Source: Labrenzia sp. 011 (GTDB lineage Bacteria; Pseudomonadota; Alphaproteobacteria; Rhizobiales; Stappiaceae). From it: DNA of 64,000 nucleotides. A program made the translations under genes and the position numbers. The DNA lies in contig NZ_QCYM01000002.1 of the NCBI RefSeq assembly GCF_003075075.1, positions 62,001-126,000 of the forward strand, given 5' to 3'. How positions within the stretch are numbered: the stretch's first letter is position 1; the number at the start of each line of letters is the position of its first letter. The notes under the pieces were generated by a model. That model saw only the letters and a list, made by a program, of their open reading frames with translations. It searched no databases and was not told the origin of the DNA. Positions 1 through 7,184 of this stretch are shown one piece after another.

Positions 1-123
1 CGGATCGGCGGCGCCATCGCCCGCCTCGGTCTTCCGACGCTCTTCGTGCAGGAAGGCGGCTATCTCAGCGACGATCTCGGCGGGAACCTGACACAGGTCC
101 TGAAAGGCTATCAGGACGCATGA
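1..123 (+). CDS. Histone deacetylase/acetylpolyamine amidohydrolase family protein, C-terminal end (partial)
   Basis: The reading frame is open from the window edge to TGA at 121-123 and gives 40 residues. It contains the stretch LFVQEGGYLSDDLGGNL, which resembles the C-terminal 'QEGGY' segment of class II histone-deacetylase-like amidohydrolases, including acetylpolyamine amidohydrolases. These are zinc enzymes that remove acetyl groups from amines. The stop overlaps the ATG of the FAD oxidoreductase (ATGA), so the two are translationally coupled. The catalytic part lies outside the window, so the family call rests on the tail alone and the substrate is inferred from neighbours. Confidence 0.7.
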   Translation, partial: RIGGAIARLGLPTLFVQEGGYLSDDLGGNLTQVLKGYQDA

Positions 124-1220
124 TCGAAGTTTCCGACTATCTGATCATTGGCGGCGGTATTGCCGGAACGGGTGCGGCGGCACGCCTTGCTCCGGAGGCC
201 TCCATCACGGTGCTGGACATGGAGGATGCGCTCGGGCGCCATTCCACCGGGCGCTCGGCGGCGATCTATATCCGCAACTATGGCAATGCGACCCTGAGAG
301 CTCTCAACGCTGCCTCTGAGCCGGTGCTGGAAACCCCGGAGGGGATTTCGGACCACAGCCTTCTGTCTGCGCGCGGGGAGCTGCTGATTGCCACGGAAGA
401 CGAGCGGGACGCGTTCGATGCCTATCTGCAGGGCGCGGCGGGCATGGAATTGCTGACCGCCGGCGAAGCGGTGTCGCTGTTTCCTCTGCTGCGGAAGGAC
501 AGGATCGCCGCCGCGGCCATCGAGCGCGCTGCAAAGGACATCGATGTCGACCGCTTCCTGCAGGGCGCCGCGCGCCTTGCCAGGACCCACGGCGCGCGGT
601 TTGTCCTGTCGGCCCCGGCGCAGCGTATCATCCGGTCGGCGGGAAAATGGCGGGTGGAAACACCGAAGGGGGCGTTCGAGGCCCCTGTCCTGATCAACGC
701 CGCCGGCGCCTGGGCAGACGAGATTGCCGGCCTGGCGGGTGTCAGAAAGGTTGGCCTTGTCCCCATGCGCCGCTCCGCCGCCATCGTGCCCGCGCCGCTG
801 GGTGTGGATGTCACCGGCTGGCCACTGGTCGCGAGCGCGTCTGAAAGCTGGTACGCCAAGCCGGACGCCGGCAAGCTGATGGTCTCTCCGGCAGACGAGG
901 ATCCGGTCGAACCCCATGACGCATGGGCGGACGACATGGTGCTTGCCGAAGGCCTTTACCGGTTCGAACAGGCCGTGACCATGCCGGTGACCCGTGTGGA
1001 ACGCAACTGGGCGGGATTGCGCAGTTTCGTCCCGGACCGGACGCCGGTCGTGGGCTTCGCGGGCGATGCGGACGGATTTTTCTGGCTGGCGGGACAAGGA
1101 GGGTATGGCGTCCAGACGGCTCCGGCCCTATCACAGCTCACGGCGGATCTCTGTCTGGGCCGGAACTCCGAATTGGGGAGCGATGTCGTCCAGGCCTTGA
1201 ATCCGGGCCGTCTCCTTTGA
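120..1220 (+). CDS. FAD-dependent oxidoreductase (D-amino acid oxidase/DadA family)
   Basis: This 366-residue protein begins with a Rossmann dinucleotide-binding motif (LIIGGGIAGTGAAARL, about residues 8-23) and ends with the family's second FAD contact (GQGGYGVQTAP near residue 330). Both features are typical of the DAO family, which oxidises amine or amino-acid C-N bonds to imines. There is no signal peptide, so it is probably cytoplasmic. It overlaps the upstream deacetylase by 4 bp and lies 37 bp before a RidA gene whose product would hydrolyse the reactive imine, so the three probably form one catabolic operon. The substrate cannot be read from the sequence. N-acetylated polyamines or a related amino acid are an inference from context. 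Confidence 0.85.
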   Translation: MIEVSDYLIIGGGIAGTGAAARLAPEASITVLDMEDALGRHSTGRSAAIYIRNYGNATLRALNAASEPVLETPEGISDHSLLSARGELLIATEDERDAFDAYLQGAAGMELLTAGEAVSLFPLLRKDRIAAAAIERAAKDIDVDRFLQGAARLARTHGARFVLSAPAQRIIRSAGKWRVETPKGAFEAPVLINAAGAWADEIAGLAGVRKVGLVPMRRSAAIVPAPLGVDVTGWPLVASASESWYAKPDAGKLMVSPADEDPVEPHDAWADDMVLAEGLYRFEQAVTMPVTRVERNWAGLRSFVPDRTPVVGFAGDADGFFWLAGQGGYGVQTAPALSQLTADLCLGRNSELGSDVVQALNPGRLL

Positions 1221-1257
1221 GCGGTCGCGATCTTGTCAACACGGAAGGAAATCAGAC

Positions 1258-1611
1258 ATGTCCGATATCAAGAGGCTGAATGTCGGCCCGCGCATGAGTC
1301 AGGCCGTCATTCACGGCGGCCTCGTTTGGCTGGCCGGCCAGGTCGGCAACCCCGGCGAAAGTGTCGAGGACCAGACCAGGGTGATCCTGGACAAGATCGA
1401 AAAGCTGCTGGCCGAGGCTGGCACCGACAAGTCCCGGCTTCTTCAGGCAACGATCTGGCTTGCCTCGATGGATGATTTCAACGAAATGAACGCCGTGTGG
1501 GATGCCTGGGTCGACCCGGAAAATCCGCCGACCCGCGCCTGTGGTGAATCCCGGCTGGCCACCCCGGACTATACGGTCGAGATCATCGTCGTCGCAGCCA
1601 CGGCGGCCTGA
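1258..1611 (+). CDS. RidA family enamine/imine deaminase
   Basis: The 117-residue product matches the YjgF/YER057c/UK114 (Rid) family in length. It has the C-terminal block with the family's catalytic arginine (PTRACGESRLATPDYTVEI; the Arg is the third residue of this block). Rid proteins form trimers that hydrolyse reactive enamines and imines released by PLP and flavin enzymes. A clear Shine-Dalgarno sequence (GGAAGGAA) precedes ATG 1258. The position just after a FAD amine oxidase suggests it clears that enzyme's imine product. Whether it is the general RidA or a specialised paralogue cannot be decided from this window. Confidence 0.9.
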   Translation: MSDIKRLNVGPRMSQAVIHGGLVWLAGQVGNPGESVEDQTRVILDKIEKLLAEAGTDKSRLLQATIWLASMDDFNEMNAVWDAWVDPENPPTRACGESRLATPDYTVEIIVVAATAA

Positions 1612-1820
1612 CGCTCGTCCTGAGGCGTCCTGCAGAATCATGGGTGCCGCGTTCCGCGCGGCATCCTTGCAAAGATATTTGACTGAGCAAGCCGATCTGG
1701 CCGCGCCACCGAACCAGCCCGCCCGAAAGATCCGAAGGCGCTATGACGTAACCGCGTTCTGTTCGCCGGGGAGCTTTCCGGATCCCGGCCAGCAGCCGGT
1801 GCGGGCCGGAACGCTGTCCG

Positions 1821-1979
1821 TCAGTCCACAGGATCGGCGGCCCCAGGATCGGCCCCGCGTTCTTGTTCCCGTTCGTCCACCTGTGGCGGCATCGCGAGAC
1901 GGGCGATCAGCGCCACGAGGGTGGCGAAGCTGACCGGAGCGGATGATCTGCGGGTTTCGGTGTTTCCGGGGCTCGGCAT
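1821..1979 (-). CDS. Small hypothetical protein (52 aa)
   Basis: A 52-codon ORF starts at ATG 1979-1977, with a purine-rich ribosome-binding site (GGAGAG) just before it. The product has a central hydrophobic run (VSFATLVALIARLAMPP) and an acidic, Pro/Gly/Ala-rich tail ending DPGAADPVD. One possible short membrane-associated helix is the only visible feature. It lies 114 bp downstream of the LysR gene on the same strand and tail to tail with ridA. I do not recognise it. Small size and absence of a known family make it uncertain; it could be a chance ORF. Confidence 0.35.
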   Translation of the reverse strand: MPSPGNTETRRSSAPVSFATLVALIARLAMPPQVDEREQERGADPGAADPVD

Positions 1980-2093
1980 GATCTCTCCATCGGTATTGCT
2001 TTCATGGCAAACGTTTCAAGTCCCGACAGGTTCAAAAAAGAATCCGCTGCGTCATGTTCTCCCCGACAGGAGCGCATTCCGAGGGCAGGCGCT

Positions 2094-2990
2094 TCAGGCG
2101 GTCGGGTCTCCCGCCATCGCCGTCAATGCCTCCATGACCTGTTCAGCAGCACTGCCACGGTGAGCGGATGGCAACAGCCAGAGAGAGATGGCCTCCCCTG
2201 CGGGCACCGTTTTCGCAAACGGTGCCACCAGCGCACCGGACGCCAGATGAGGGGCGACCAGAGACCTGCGGGACATCAGCACACCGGCGCCGCTGAGGGC
2301 TTCCTGAAGGGCGAGCGCATAGAGGGAAAATACCGGGCCGCGCGGCGCGAATCCTTCCCCCGGCATGGCCTCTTCCGCCCAGGCTGTCCAGTCTGCAGCC
2401 CAGGCCGTGTCCGTCAGGCACACGGCTTCCTTCAGGTCCTGCGGGTTTGCAAGCGTCCTGGCCATCTCCGGCGTGCAGACCGGCAGGAGTTCATCTTCCG
2501 CAAGCCGCACCCTGTCCCGGAGCGGCTTCGAGTCATAAAAGAGACAGAGATCGAACGGGACGCGTTTCAGGTTCGGTGGCCGCTCCAGTGCGGTCACCGA
2601 GATATCGACACCCTCCAGACGGTCGCGAACGGCGGGCAGCCTTGGCGCCAGCCAGAGCTGAGCCAGGGCCGGCAGCGCGGCGACATGCACCTTTTGCGGA
2701 GCCGCATCGCGCCTGAGATCACGCACGGCGTCTCCCAGCACGTCAAAGGCCGCGACGAAGCCCTGCAGGGCTCTTTGCCCCAGAGGCGTCAACCGGACAC
2801 CCCGCGCCTGGCGCACAAAGAGAGCCGCGCCGATTTCCTGCTCCAGGGACTTGATCTGGGCCGCCACCGCGCCGGAGGTCACATGAAGCTCCTCGGCAGC
2901 CGGGGCAAAGCCCCCCAGCCGTGCGGCGGCTTCGAACGCCTTCAGCGCATTGAGGGAGGGGAACCGGGGAGACGGCGGAGACACGGACAT
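2094..2990 (-). CDS. LysR family transcriptional regulator (GcvA-like)
   Basis: This 298-residue protein has an N-terminal winged helix-turn-helix of LysR type (SLNALKAFEAAARLGGFAPA, then TSGAVAAQIKSLEQEIGAALF), followed by a periplasmic-binding-like effector domain to the C-terminus. The full length suits the family. The start chosen is ATG 2990; an in-frame TTG four codons upstream has no support. The HTH most resembles the GcvA/AmpR branch. It is divergent from the SHMT-like gene across about 100 bp, the usual arrangement in which a LysR protein controls its neighbour, so that enzyme is the likely target. The inducer is unknown. Confidence 0.9.
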   Translation of the reverse strand: MSVSPPSPRFPSLNALKAFEAAARLGGFAPAAEELHVTSGAVAAQIKSLEQEIGAALFVRQARGVRLTPLGQRALQGFVAAFDVLGDAVRDLRRDAAPQKVHVAALPALAQLWLAPRLPAVRDRLEGVDISVTALERPPNLKRVPFDLCLFYDSKPLRDRVRLAEDELLPVCTPEMARTLANPQDLKEAVCLTDTAWAADWTAWAEEAMPGEGFAPRGPVFSLYALALQEALSGAGVLMSRRSLVAPHLASGALVAPFAKTVPAGEAISLWLLPSAHRGSAAEQVMEALTAMAGDPTA

Positions 2991-3091
2991 GACAAGACCC
3001 AATTTTTCTAGCCCTTGAATTTCTAAAATCTGATTTGCGATCCTGCAAGCTCCTGTCCAGTCTGCAGCAATGATTTTACCGGAGGTGAACC

Positions 3092-4414
3092 ATGACCGCT
3101 CTTGACCTGCGCCCCTGGCTGCCTGCTGAGGCCGCTGCCCGTATCGATGACATCACCGGCCGCACGGAGGCCCTGTCGTCGGAGCAGATCGCCCTGCGCA
3201 TCGAAGCGCTGGCGCAGGAGAACCGCAAGATCCACGAGCGGGACTGCTTCAATCTCAATCCGGCGACGAACGTGATGAACCCGAAAGCGGAGGCCCTGCT
3301 CGCCAGTGGCCTGGGCTCACGCCCCTCCCTGGGCTATCCGGGCGACAAATACGAGATGGGCCTGGAGGCCATCGAGGAGATCGAGGTGATCGCCGCGGAA
3401 CTTGCTGCGGAGATCTTCAACGCGACATACGCGGAAATCCGTGTCGCCTCGGGTGCCCTTGCCAATCTCTACGGGTTCATGGCGACCACCAGGCCGGGCG
3501 ATGCGATCATCGCGCCGCCGGCCTCGGTCGGCGGGCATGTGACCCACCACGCTCCGGGCTGCGCGGGCCTTTACGGGCTCGAGATCCACGAAGCGCCCGT
3601 CGATCCGGACGGCTACACGATCGATCTGGACGGGCTGGGGGAGCTGGCCCTGAAGGTGCGTCCCAAACTCATCACCATCGGCATGAGCCTCAATCTCCAC
3701 CAGCACCCGGTGGCCGCCATCCGCGCCATTGCCGACGAGAGCGGAGCAAAGGTGCTCTTCGACGCGGCCCATCAGTGCGGCATGATCGCCGGCGGCGTCT
3801 TTTCCGATCCGCTGGCCGAGGGGGCCCACATGATGACCATGAGCACCTACAAGAGCCTGGGCGGTCCGGCGGGTGGCCTGATCGTCACCAACGAGCGGGA
3901 TCTCTCGCAGAAGCTCGATGCGATCGCCTTTCCCGGCCTGACCGCCAATTTCGACGTTGCCAAGGCGGCGGCGCTCGCCATCACGCTGCTGGACTGGCGC
4001 GACCATGGCAAGGCTTACGCGACCGAAATGGCGGCCACCGCCGCTGCGCTGGCCGAAGCCCTGGCAGCCGATGGCCTGCCCGTCTTTTCCACCTCGAAGG
4101 GCATAACCGCCTCCCACCAGTTCGCGCTGGAGGCAGCAGCCTTCGGCGGTGGGCAGACAGCGTCAAAGAAACTGCGCAAGGCGGGATTCCTGGCCTGCGG
4201 CATCGGCCTGCCGGTCGCGCCGGTCGACGGGGACATGAACGGTCTGCGTTTCGGCACGCCCGAGCTGGTCCGCTGGGGCATGACGCAAAAGGACATGCCG
4301 GCGCTGGCAAGGCTGATTGCCGAGGCGCTGCGCTCAAACGATCCCGAAGCCATGGCCGGACGGGTGGCCGAATGGCGCAGGAGTTTCGACACGCTGCATT
4401 ATATCAGCGCATAG
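3092..4414 (+). CDS. SHMT-like PLP-dependent enzyme (divergent serine/alpha-methylserine hydroxymethyltransferase or aldolase family)
   Basis: The 440-residue product is fold type I PLP enzyme related to serine hydroxymethyltransferase. It has GYPGDKYEMG near residue 81 (SHMT: GYPGxRYYGG), the PLP-contacting FDAAH (Asp224, His227) and a Schiff-base lysine at 254 in MSTYKSLGGPAGG (SHMT: THKTLRGPRGG). The substitutions in these blocks set it apart from housekeeping GlyA. Alphaproteobacterial paralogues of this type include alpha-methylserine hydroxymethyltransferases and beta-hydroxy-amino-acid aldolases, so a catabolic role is more likely than one-carbon supply. It has a strong ribosome-binding site (GGAGGTGA) and a divergent LysR gene. 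The exact reaction is not determinable here. Confidence 0.75.
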   Translation: MTALDLRPWLPAEAAARIDDITGRTEALSSEQIALRIEALAQENRKIHERDCFNLNPATNVMNPKAEALLASGLGSRPSLGYPGDKYEMGLEAIEEIEVIAAELAAEIFNATYAEIRVASGALANLYGFMATTRPGDAIIAPPASVGGHVTHHAPGCAGLYGLEIHEAPVDPDGYTIDLDGLGELALKVRPKLITIGMSLNLHQHPVAAIRAIADESGAKVLFDAAHQCGMIAGGVFSDPLAEGAHMMTMSTYKSLGGPAGGLIVTNERDLSQKLDAIAFPGLTANFDVAKAAALAITLLDWRDHGKAYATEMAATAAALAEALAADGLPVFSTSKGITASHQFALEAAAFGGGQTASKKLRKAGFLACGIGLPVAPVDGDMNGLRFGTPELVRWGMTQKDMPALARLIAEALRSNDPEAMAGRVAEWRRSFDTLHYISA

Positions 4415-4421
4415 AGGCGCG

Positions 4422-4444
4422 CGCCGGAGACCGGAAAGCCGGCG
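4422..4444. terminator. Possible bidirectional terminator hairpin
   Basis: A CGCCGG/CCGGCG stem with an 11-nt loop fills the 31 bp between the convergent SHMT-like and AbrB-family genes. There is no good U-tract on either side, so this is weak. Confidence 0.3.
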
Positions 4445-4445
4445 T

Positions 4446-5489
4446 TCATTTCTTGCCCAGAAACAACGCCGTAAGGAAAGGCAGCACCAGAACCATGCCG
4501 GTGAAGCGTGCGATCTGGTGCGCTGCGACGAAGGCCGGGTCGAGATCGAGCATATAGGCGAGAATCGTCATGACCTCCAGACCTCCCGGTGCGTAGGCAA
4601 GCAGGGCCTGACCGAAGGGAATGTGCACCAGTTCGGCCACGATCCATGCACCCAGTAGCGACGTGAGGAAGGCGGCGGTGAAGGCCGCCAGAGACGCACC
4701 GAGCACGCTGACAAACTGGCGCAGGGTCATGGTGCCGAACCGGCAGCCGATAAAGGCGCCCATCATCATGAAACAGGGCAGCGTGACATAGTCCGGCAGT
4801 ATCAGGACCAGCACGCCGCTGGCATTGAGCCCGGCGCTCATGAAGAAGGCACCGGTCATCCTGCCTCCCGGAATGCGCAGCTTGATGGCCAGCCAGCTTG
4901 CGGCCAGACACAGGGGCAGCCCAAGCAGGAAATCCATCGGGCCGGATACGGCCCCGGCGCCCGCCGCCCCGTCCACCTCTCCATTGGACGCAACGACCGC
5001 GAACGGGACGACCGCAACCAGAATGAACAGACGCAGGGACTGGCTCGAGGCGATGCGCGGCAGGTCCGCGCCGCGGTCCGTGGCGAGGCCCATGACGTAG
5101 GAAAGCGCTCCCGGCAACGCGCCGAAATAGGCTGCTTCCTTCGTCCATTTGGCACCGAAATGCAGGACCGCGTATCCGGCATAGGTCACACAGATCATGA
5201 CCACCACCAGCATGCCCATGGACACGGGCCACTCACCGGCCCGATCCACCACATCCGGGTTGACGCCCGCGCCCATCGAAATTCCGATCAGAAAGAACAT
5301 CACCTCCCGGAGCCGCACCGGAATGTGGGTGCGCACTCCGCCCAGCGTGGCGACCGAGACGAAGACCATCGCACCGGAAAGCCAGGCTGCCGGCAGACCC
5401 ATGAGATGGAAGGCACCTCCGCCCAGGACAGCGAACAGGAGCGTGACCACCAGGCGGCCGCCGGAAGTATCGAGCGCGGAGAAGGACAT
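4446..5489 (-). CDS. AbrB family integral membrane protein
   Basis: The 347-residue, highly hydrophobic protein has about ten predicted membrane segments in two similar halves, the pattern of the AbrB_dup family (once called 'ammonia monooxygenase-like'; it is not the AbrB DNA-binding regulator). Characteristic pieces include LPAAWLSGAMVF in the first half and QALLAYAPGGLEVMTILAYM near the C-terminus. The function is not established for most members; a transport role is usually assumed. It sits alone, convergent with the SHMT-like gene. An inverted repeat lies about 70 bp upstream of its start and could be its operator. Confidence 0.8.
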   Translation of the reverse strand: MSFSALDTSGGRLVVTLLFAVLGGGAFHLMGLPAAWLSGAMVFVSVATLGGVRTHIPVRLREVMFFLIGISMGAGVNPDVVDRAGEWPVSMGMLVVVMICVTYAGYAVLHFGAKWTKEAAYFGALPGALSYVMGLATDRGADLPRIASSQSLRLFILVAVVPFAVVASNGEVDGAAGAGAVSGPMDFLLGLPLCLAASWLAIKLRIPGGRMTGAFFMSAGLNASGVLVLILPDYVTLPCFMMMGAFIGCRFGTMTLRQFVSVLGASLAAFTAAFLTSLLGAWIVAELVHIPFGQALLAYAPGGLEVMTILAYMLDLDPAFVAAHQIARFTGMVLVLPFLTALFLGKK

Positions 5490-5558
5490 GGGGAACCATT
5501 GACAGATGCAGGGTTTCGGATCGTGAACCCTATAGGATTATTGACTATCTTTTGCATG

Positions 5559-5577
5559 GTTGATTGCACCAATCAAC
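5559..5577. promoter_or_regulatory. 19-bp inverted repeat, probable repressor operator
   Basis: GTTGATTGCACCAATCAAC consists of two perfect 8-bp arms around CAC. It lies in the intergenic region between the divergent AbrB-family gene (start 5489) and hemN (start 5707). The half-sites are TTGAT/ATCAA, but the 7-bp gap between them is wrong for FNR/FixK (4 bp). It looks like an operator for an unidentified regulator (GntR- or MarR-like spacing). Which gene it controls is unclear. Confidence 0.5.
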
Positions 5578-5658
5578 ATGAAGAAGAAACGTGAACGCGG
5601 GCCGGGCCGCCGACGAGCGTTGCGGACACCTTGCCTTAGGGTTTGATCCCAGACCGGC

Positions 5659-5706
5659 TTGAGAAAAATCAAGGCGGCAAATGCGGATTGCCGGGACAAT
5701 CGATCC
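5659..5706 (+). promoter_or_regulatory. FNR/FixK box and -10 element of hemN
   Basis: TTGAGAAAAATCAA at 5659-5672 matches the FNR/FixK consensus TTGAT-N4-ATCAA at 9 of 10 fixed positions. A -10-like GACAAT lies at 5695-5700. From the box centre (5665.5), the class II activator distance of 41.5 bp points to a transcription start at about 5707, which is the hemN ATG itself. The -10 position predicts the same. No Shine-Dalgarno sequence precedes the ATG. FixK is encoded just downstream of hemN on the opposite strand. Confidence 0.7.
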
Positions 5707-7083
5707 ATGATGAAAGATCCGATTCCGCACGCTCTGCGCAATGTGCCACGCTACACAAGCTACCCGACAGCACCGCATTTTCATGCCGGCGTGACGGGCG
5801 AAACCTATGCCGGCTGGCTCGCCGATCTGACGCCCGACGACTCGCTGTCGCTCTACCTGCATGTCCCCTTTTGCAGGGAACTCTGTCACTATTGTGGCTG
5901 CCATACCAAGGCGACACGACGCGAGGCCCCGCTCAAGTCCTATGCCGCGACGCTGGCGCGGGAAATCATGCTCGTTGGCGAACATCTGAGAGGATCGGGG
6001 CCTGTCCGCCATATTCACTGGGGCGGTGGCACACCCAGCCTGCTGCCGAAGGACAGCCTGATCGAACTGACCGGTCTCATGCGGGTTCTGCTCGATTTCG
6101 CGCCGGACATGGAACACGCGATCGAACTGGATCCGCGACTGGTCACGCCGGAGCTGGCCGCGACACTCGCCACGATGGGGGTCAACCGCGCCAGTCTGGG
6201 CGTTCAGGATTTCGATCCCGAAGTACAGAAGGCCATCGGACGAATCCAGCCATTCGACGTTGTTGCCAGAGCAACCGCCGACCTGCGTGCCGCCGGTATC
6301 GGCGATCTGAATTTCGACCTGATGTACGGCCTTCCGGGCCAGTCACCGGACACGATTCTGGACTCGGTCGAAAAAACCCTGTCGCTTGCGCCCGGTCGTA
6401 TCGCGCTGTTCGGTTACGCGCATGTTCCCTGGATGCGCAAGCACCAGCGGCTGATCGACGAAGCCGCGCTTCCCGGACCCGCCGAGCGCCTGTCGCTTGC
6501 GGAACTTGCCCGCCGCGAACTCCAGGACGCCGGCTATATCGCCATCGGGCTGGATCACTTCGCCCGTCCCGATGACAGCATGGCGATCGCACTTGCGAAC
6601 GGCTCCCTGAAACGCAATTTCCAGGGCTACACCACGGACCAGGGCGAACAGCTCATCGGCTTCGGCGTCTCGTCCATCGGCAGGCTTTCGGCGGGATATA
6701 TCCAGAACCAGACGGATGTGGGCAACTGGCAACGCAGCATCGAGGCAGGAAAGCTGCCTGTCTCCAAGGGGCTCGCCCTGTCGGCGGATGATCGCATGCG
6801 CGCCCGGATCATCGAGGATCTGATGACCAACTATGCCTGTGACCTGACGCCCGTATGCCAGGAATTCGGCCATACGCCGCAGGATCTCGCCGACGCACTC
6901 AGGGCCCTGGAAGAGCTCGCCGCCGACGGCCTTGTCCGTCTTGACCGCGGGGCGAACGACAATGCGAAGGTAGAGGTCACCGAGGCCGGGCGCCCCTATG
7001 TGCGGCTCGCGGCAGCCGCCTTCGATGCCTATCTGGCTGACAGTCAGGCATCCGGAAAGGCCCGCCATTCGGCGGCGGTCTGA
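5707..7083 (+). CDS. hemN: Oxygen-independent coproporphyrinogen III dehydrogenase
   Basis: HemN is a radical-SAM enzyme that converts coproporphyrinogen III to protoporphyrinogen IX without oxygen in haem synthesis. The 458-residue product has the family N-terminus (VPRYTSYPTAPHF) and the Fe4S4-binding cysteines in PFCRELCHYCGC (Cys56, 60, 63, with Cys65 as the typical extra), followed by GGGTPSLL. The C-terminal HemN domain is complete. ATG 5707 is chosen because the family N-terminus starts there; an in-frame TTG at 5659 lies inside the FNR/FixK box. Expression under low oxygen by FixK is expected from the box, and fixK, fixJ and fixL follow on the other strand. Confidence 0.95.
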   Translation: MMKDPIPHALRNVPRYTSYPTAPHFHAGVTGETYAGWLADLTPDDSLSLYLHVPFCRELCHYCGCHTKATRREAPLKSYAATLAREIMLVGEHLRGSGPVRHIHWGGGTPSLLPKDSLIELTGLMRVLLDFAPDMEHAIELDPRLVTPELAATLATMGVNRASLGVQDFDPEVQKAIGRIQPFDVVARATADLRAAGIGDLNFDLMYGLPGQSPDTILDSVEKTLSLAPGRIALFGYAHVPWMRKHQRLIDEAALPGPAERLSLAELARRELQDAGYIAIGLDHFARPDDSMAIALANGSLKRNFQGYTTDQGEQLIGFGVSSIGRLSAGYIQNQTDVGNWQRSIEAGKLPVSKGLALSADDRMRARIIEDLMTNYACDLTPVCQEFGHTPQDLADALRALEELAADGLVRLDRGANDNAKVEVTEAGRPYVRLAAAAFDAYLADSQASGKARHSAAV

Positions 7084-7093
7084 CCGCCTTGAC

Positions 7094-7103
7094 GGGGGGG
7101 GGG
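7094..7103 (+). repeat. Homopolymer of ten G
   Basis: An uninterrupted run of ten G lies 10 bp after the hemN stop. It is non-coding, so any slippage would not alter a protein. It may be a site of sequencing error or length variation. Confidence 0.9.
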
Positions 7104-7132
7104 CAAAAGGGACCCTGCCGGTGCCGGAGACC

Positions 7133-7159
7133 AAAAAGCCGCGGTGTTGCCGCGGCTTT
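7133..7159. terminator. Bidirectional intrinsic terminator between hemN and fixK
   Basis: GCCGCGG (7138-7144) and CCGCGGC (7150-7156) form a 7-bp GC stem with a TGTTG loop. A5 lies on the left flank and TTT on the right, so the structure can terminate transcripts from both convergent genes. Confidence 0.8.
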
Positions 7160-7184
7160 CGAATTCAGACAGTTCCTACGACCT

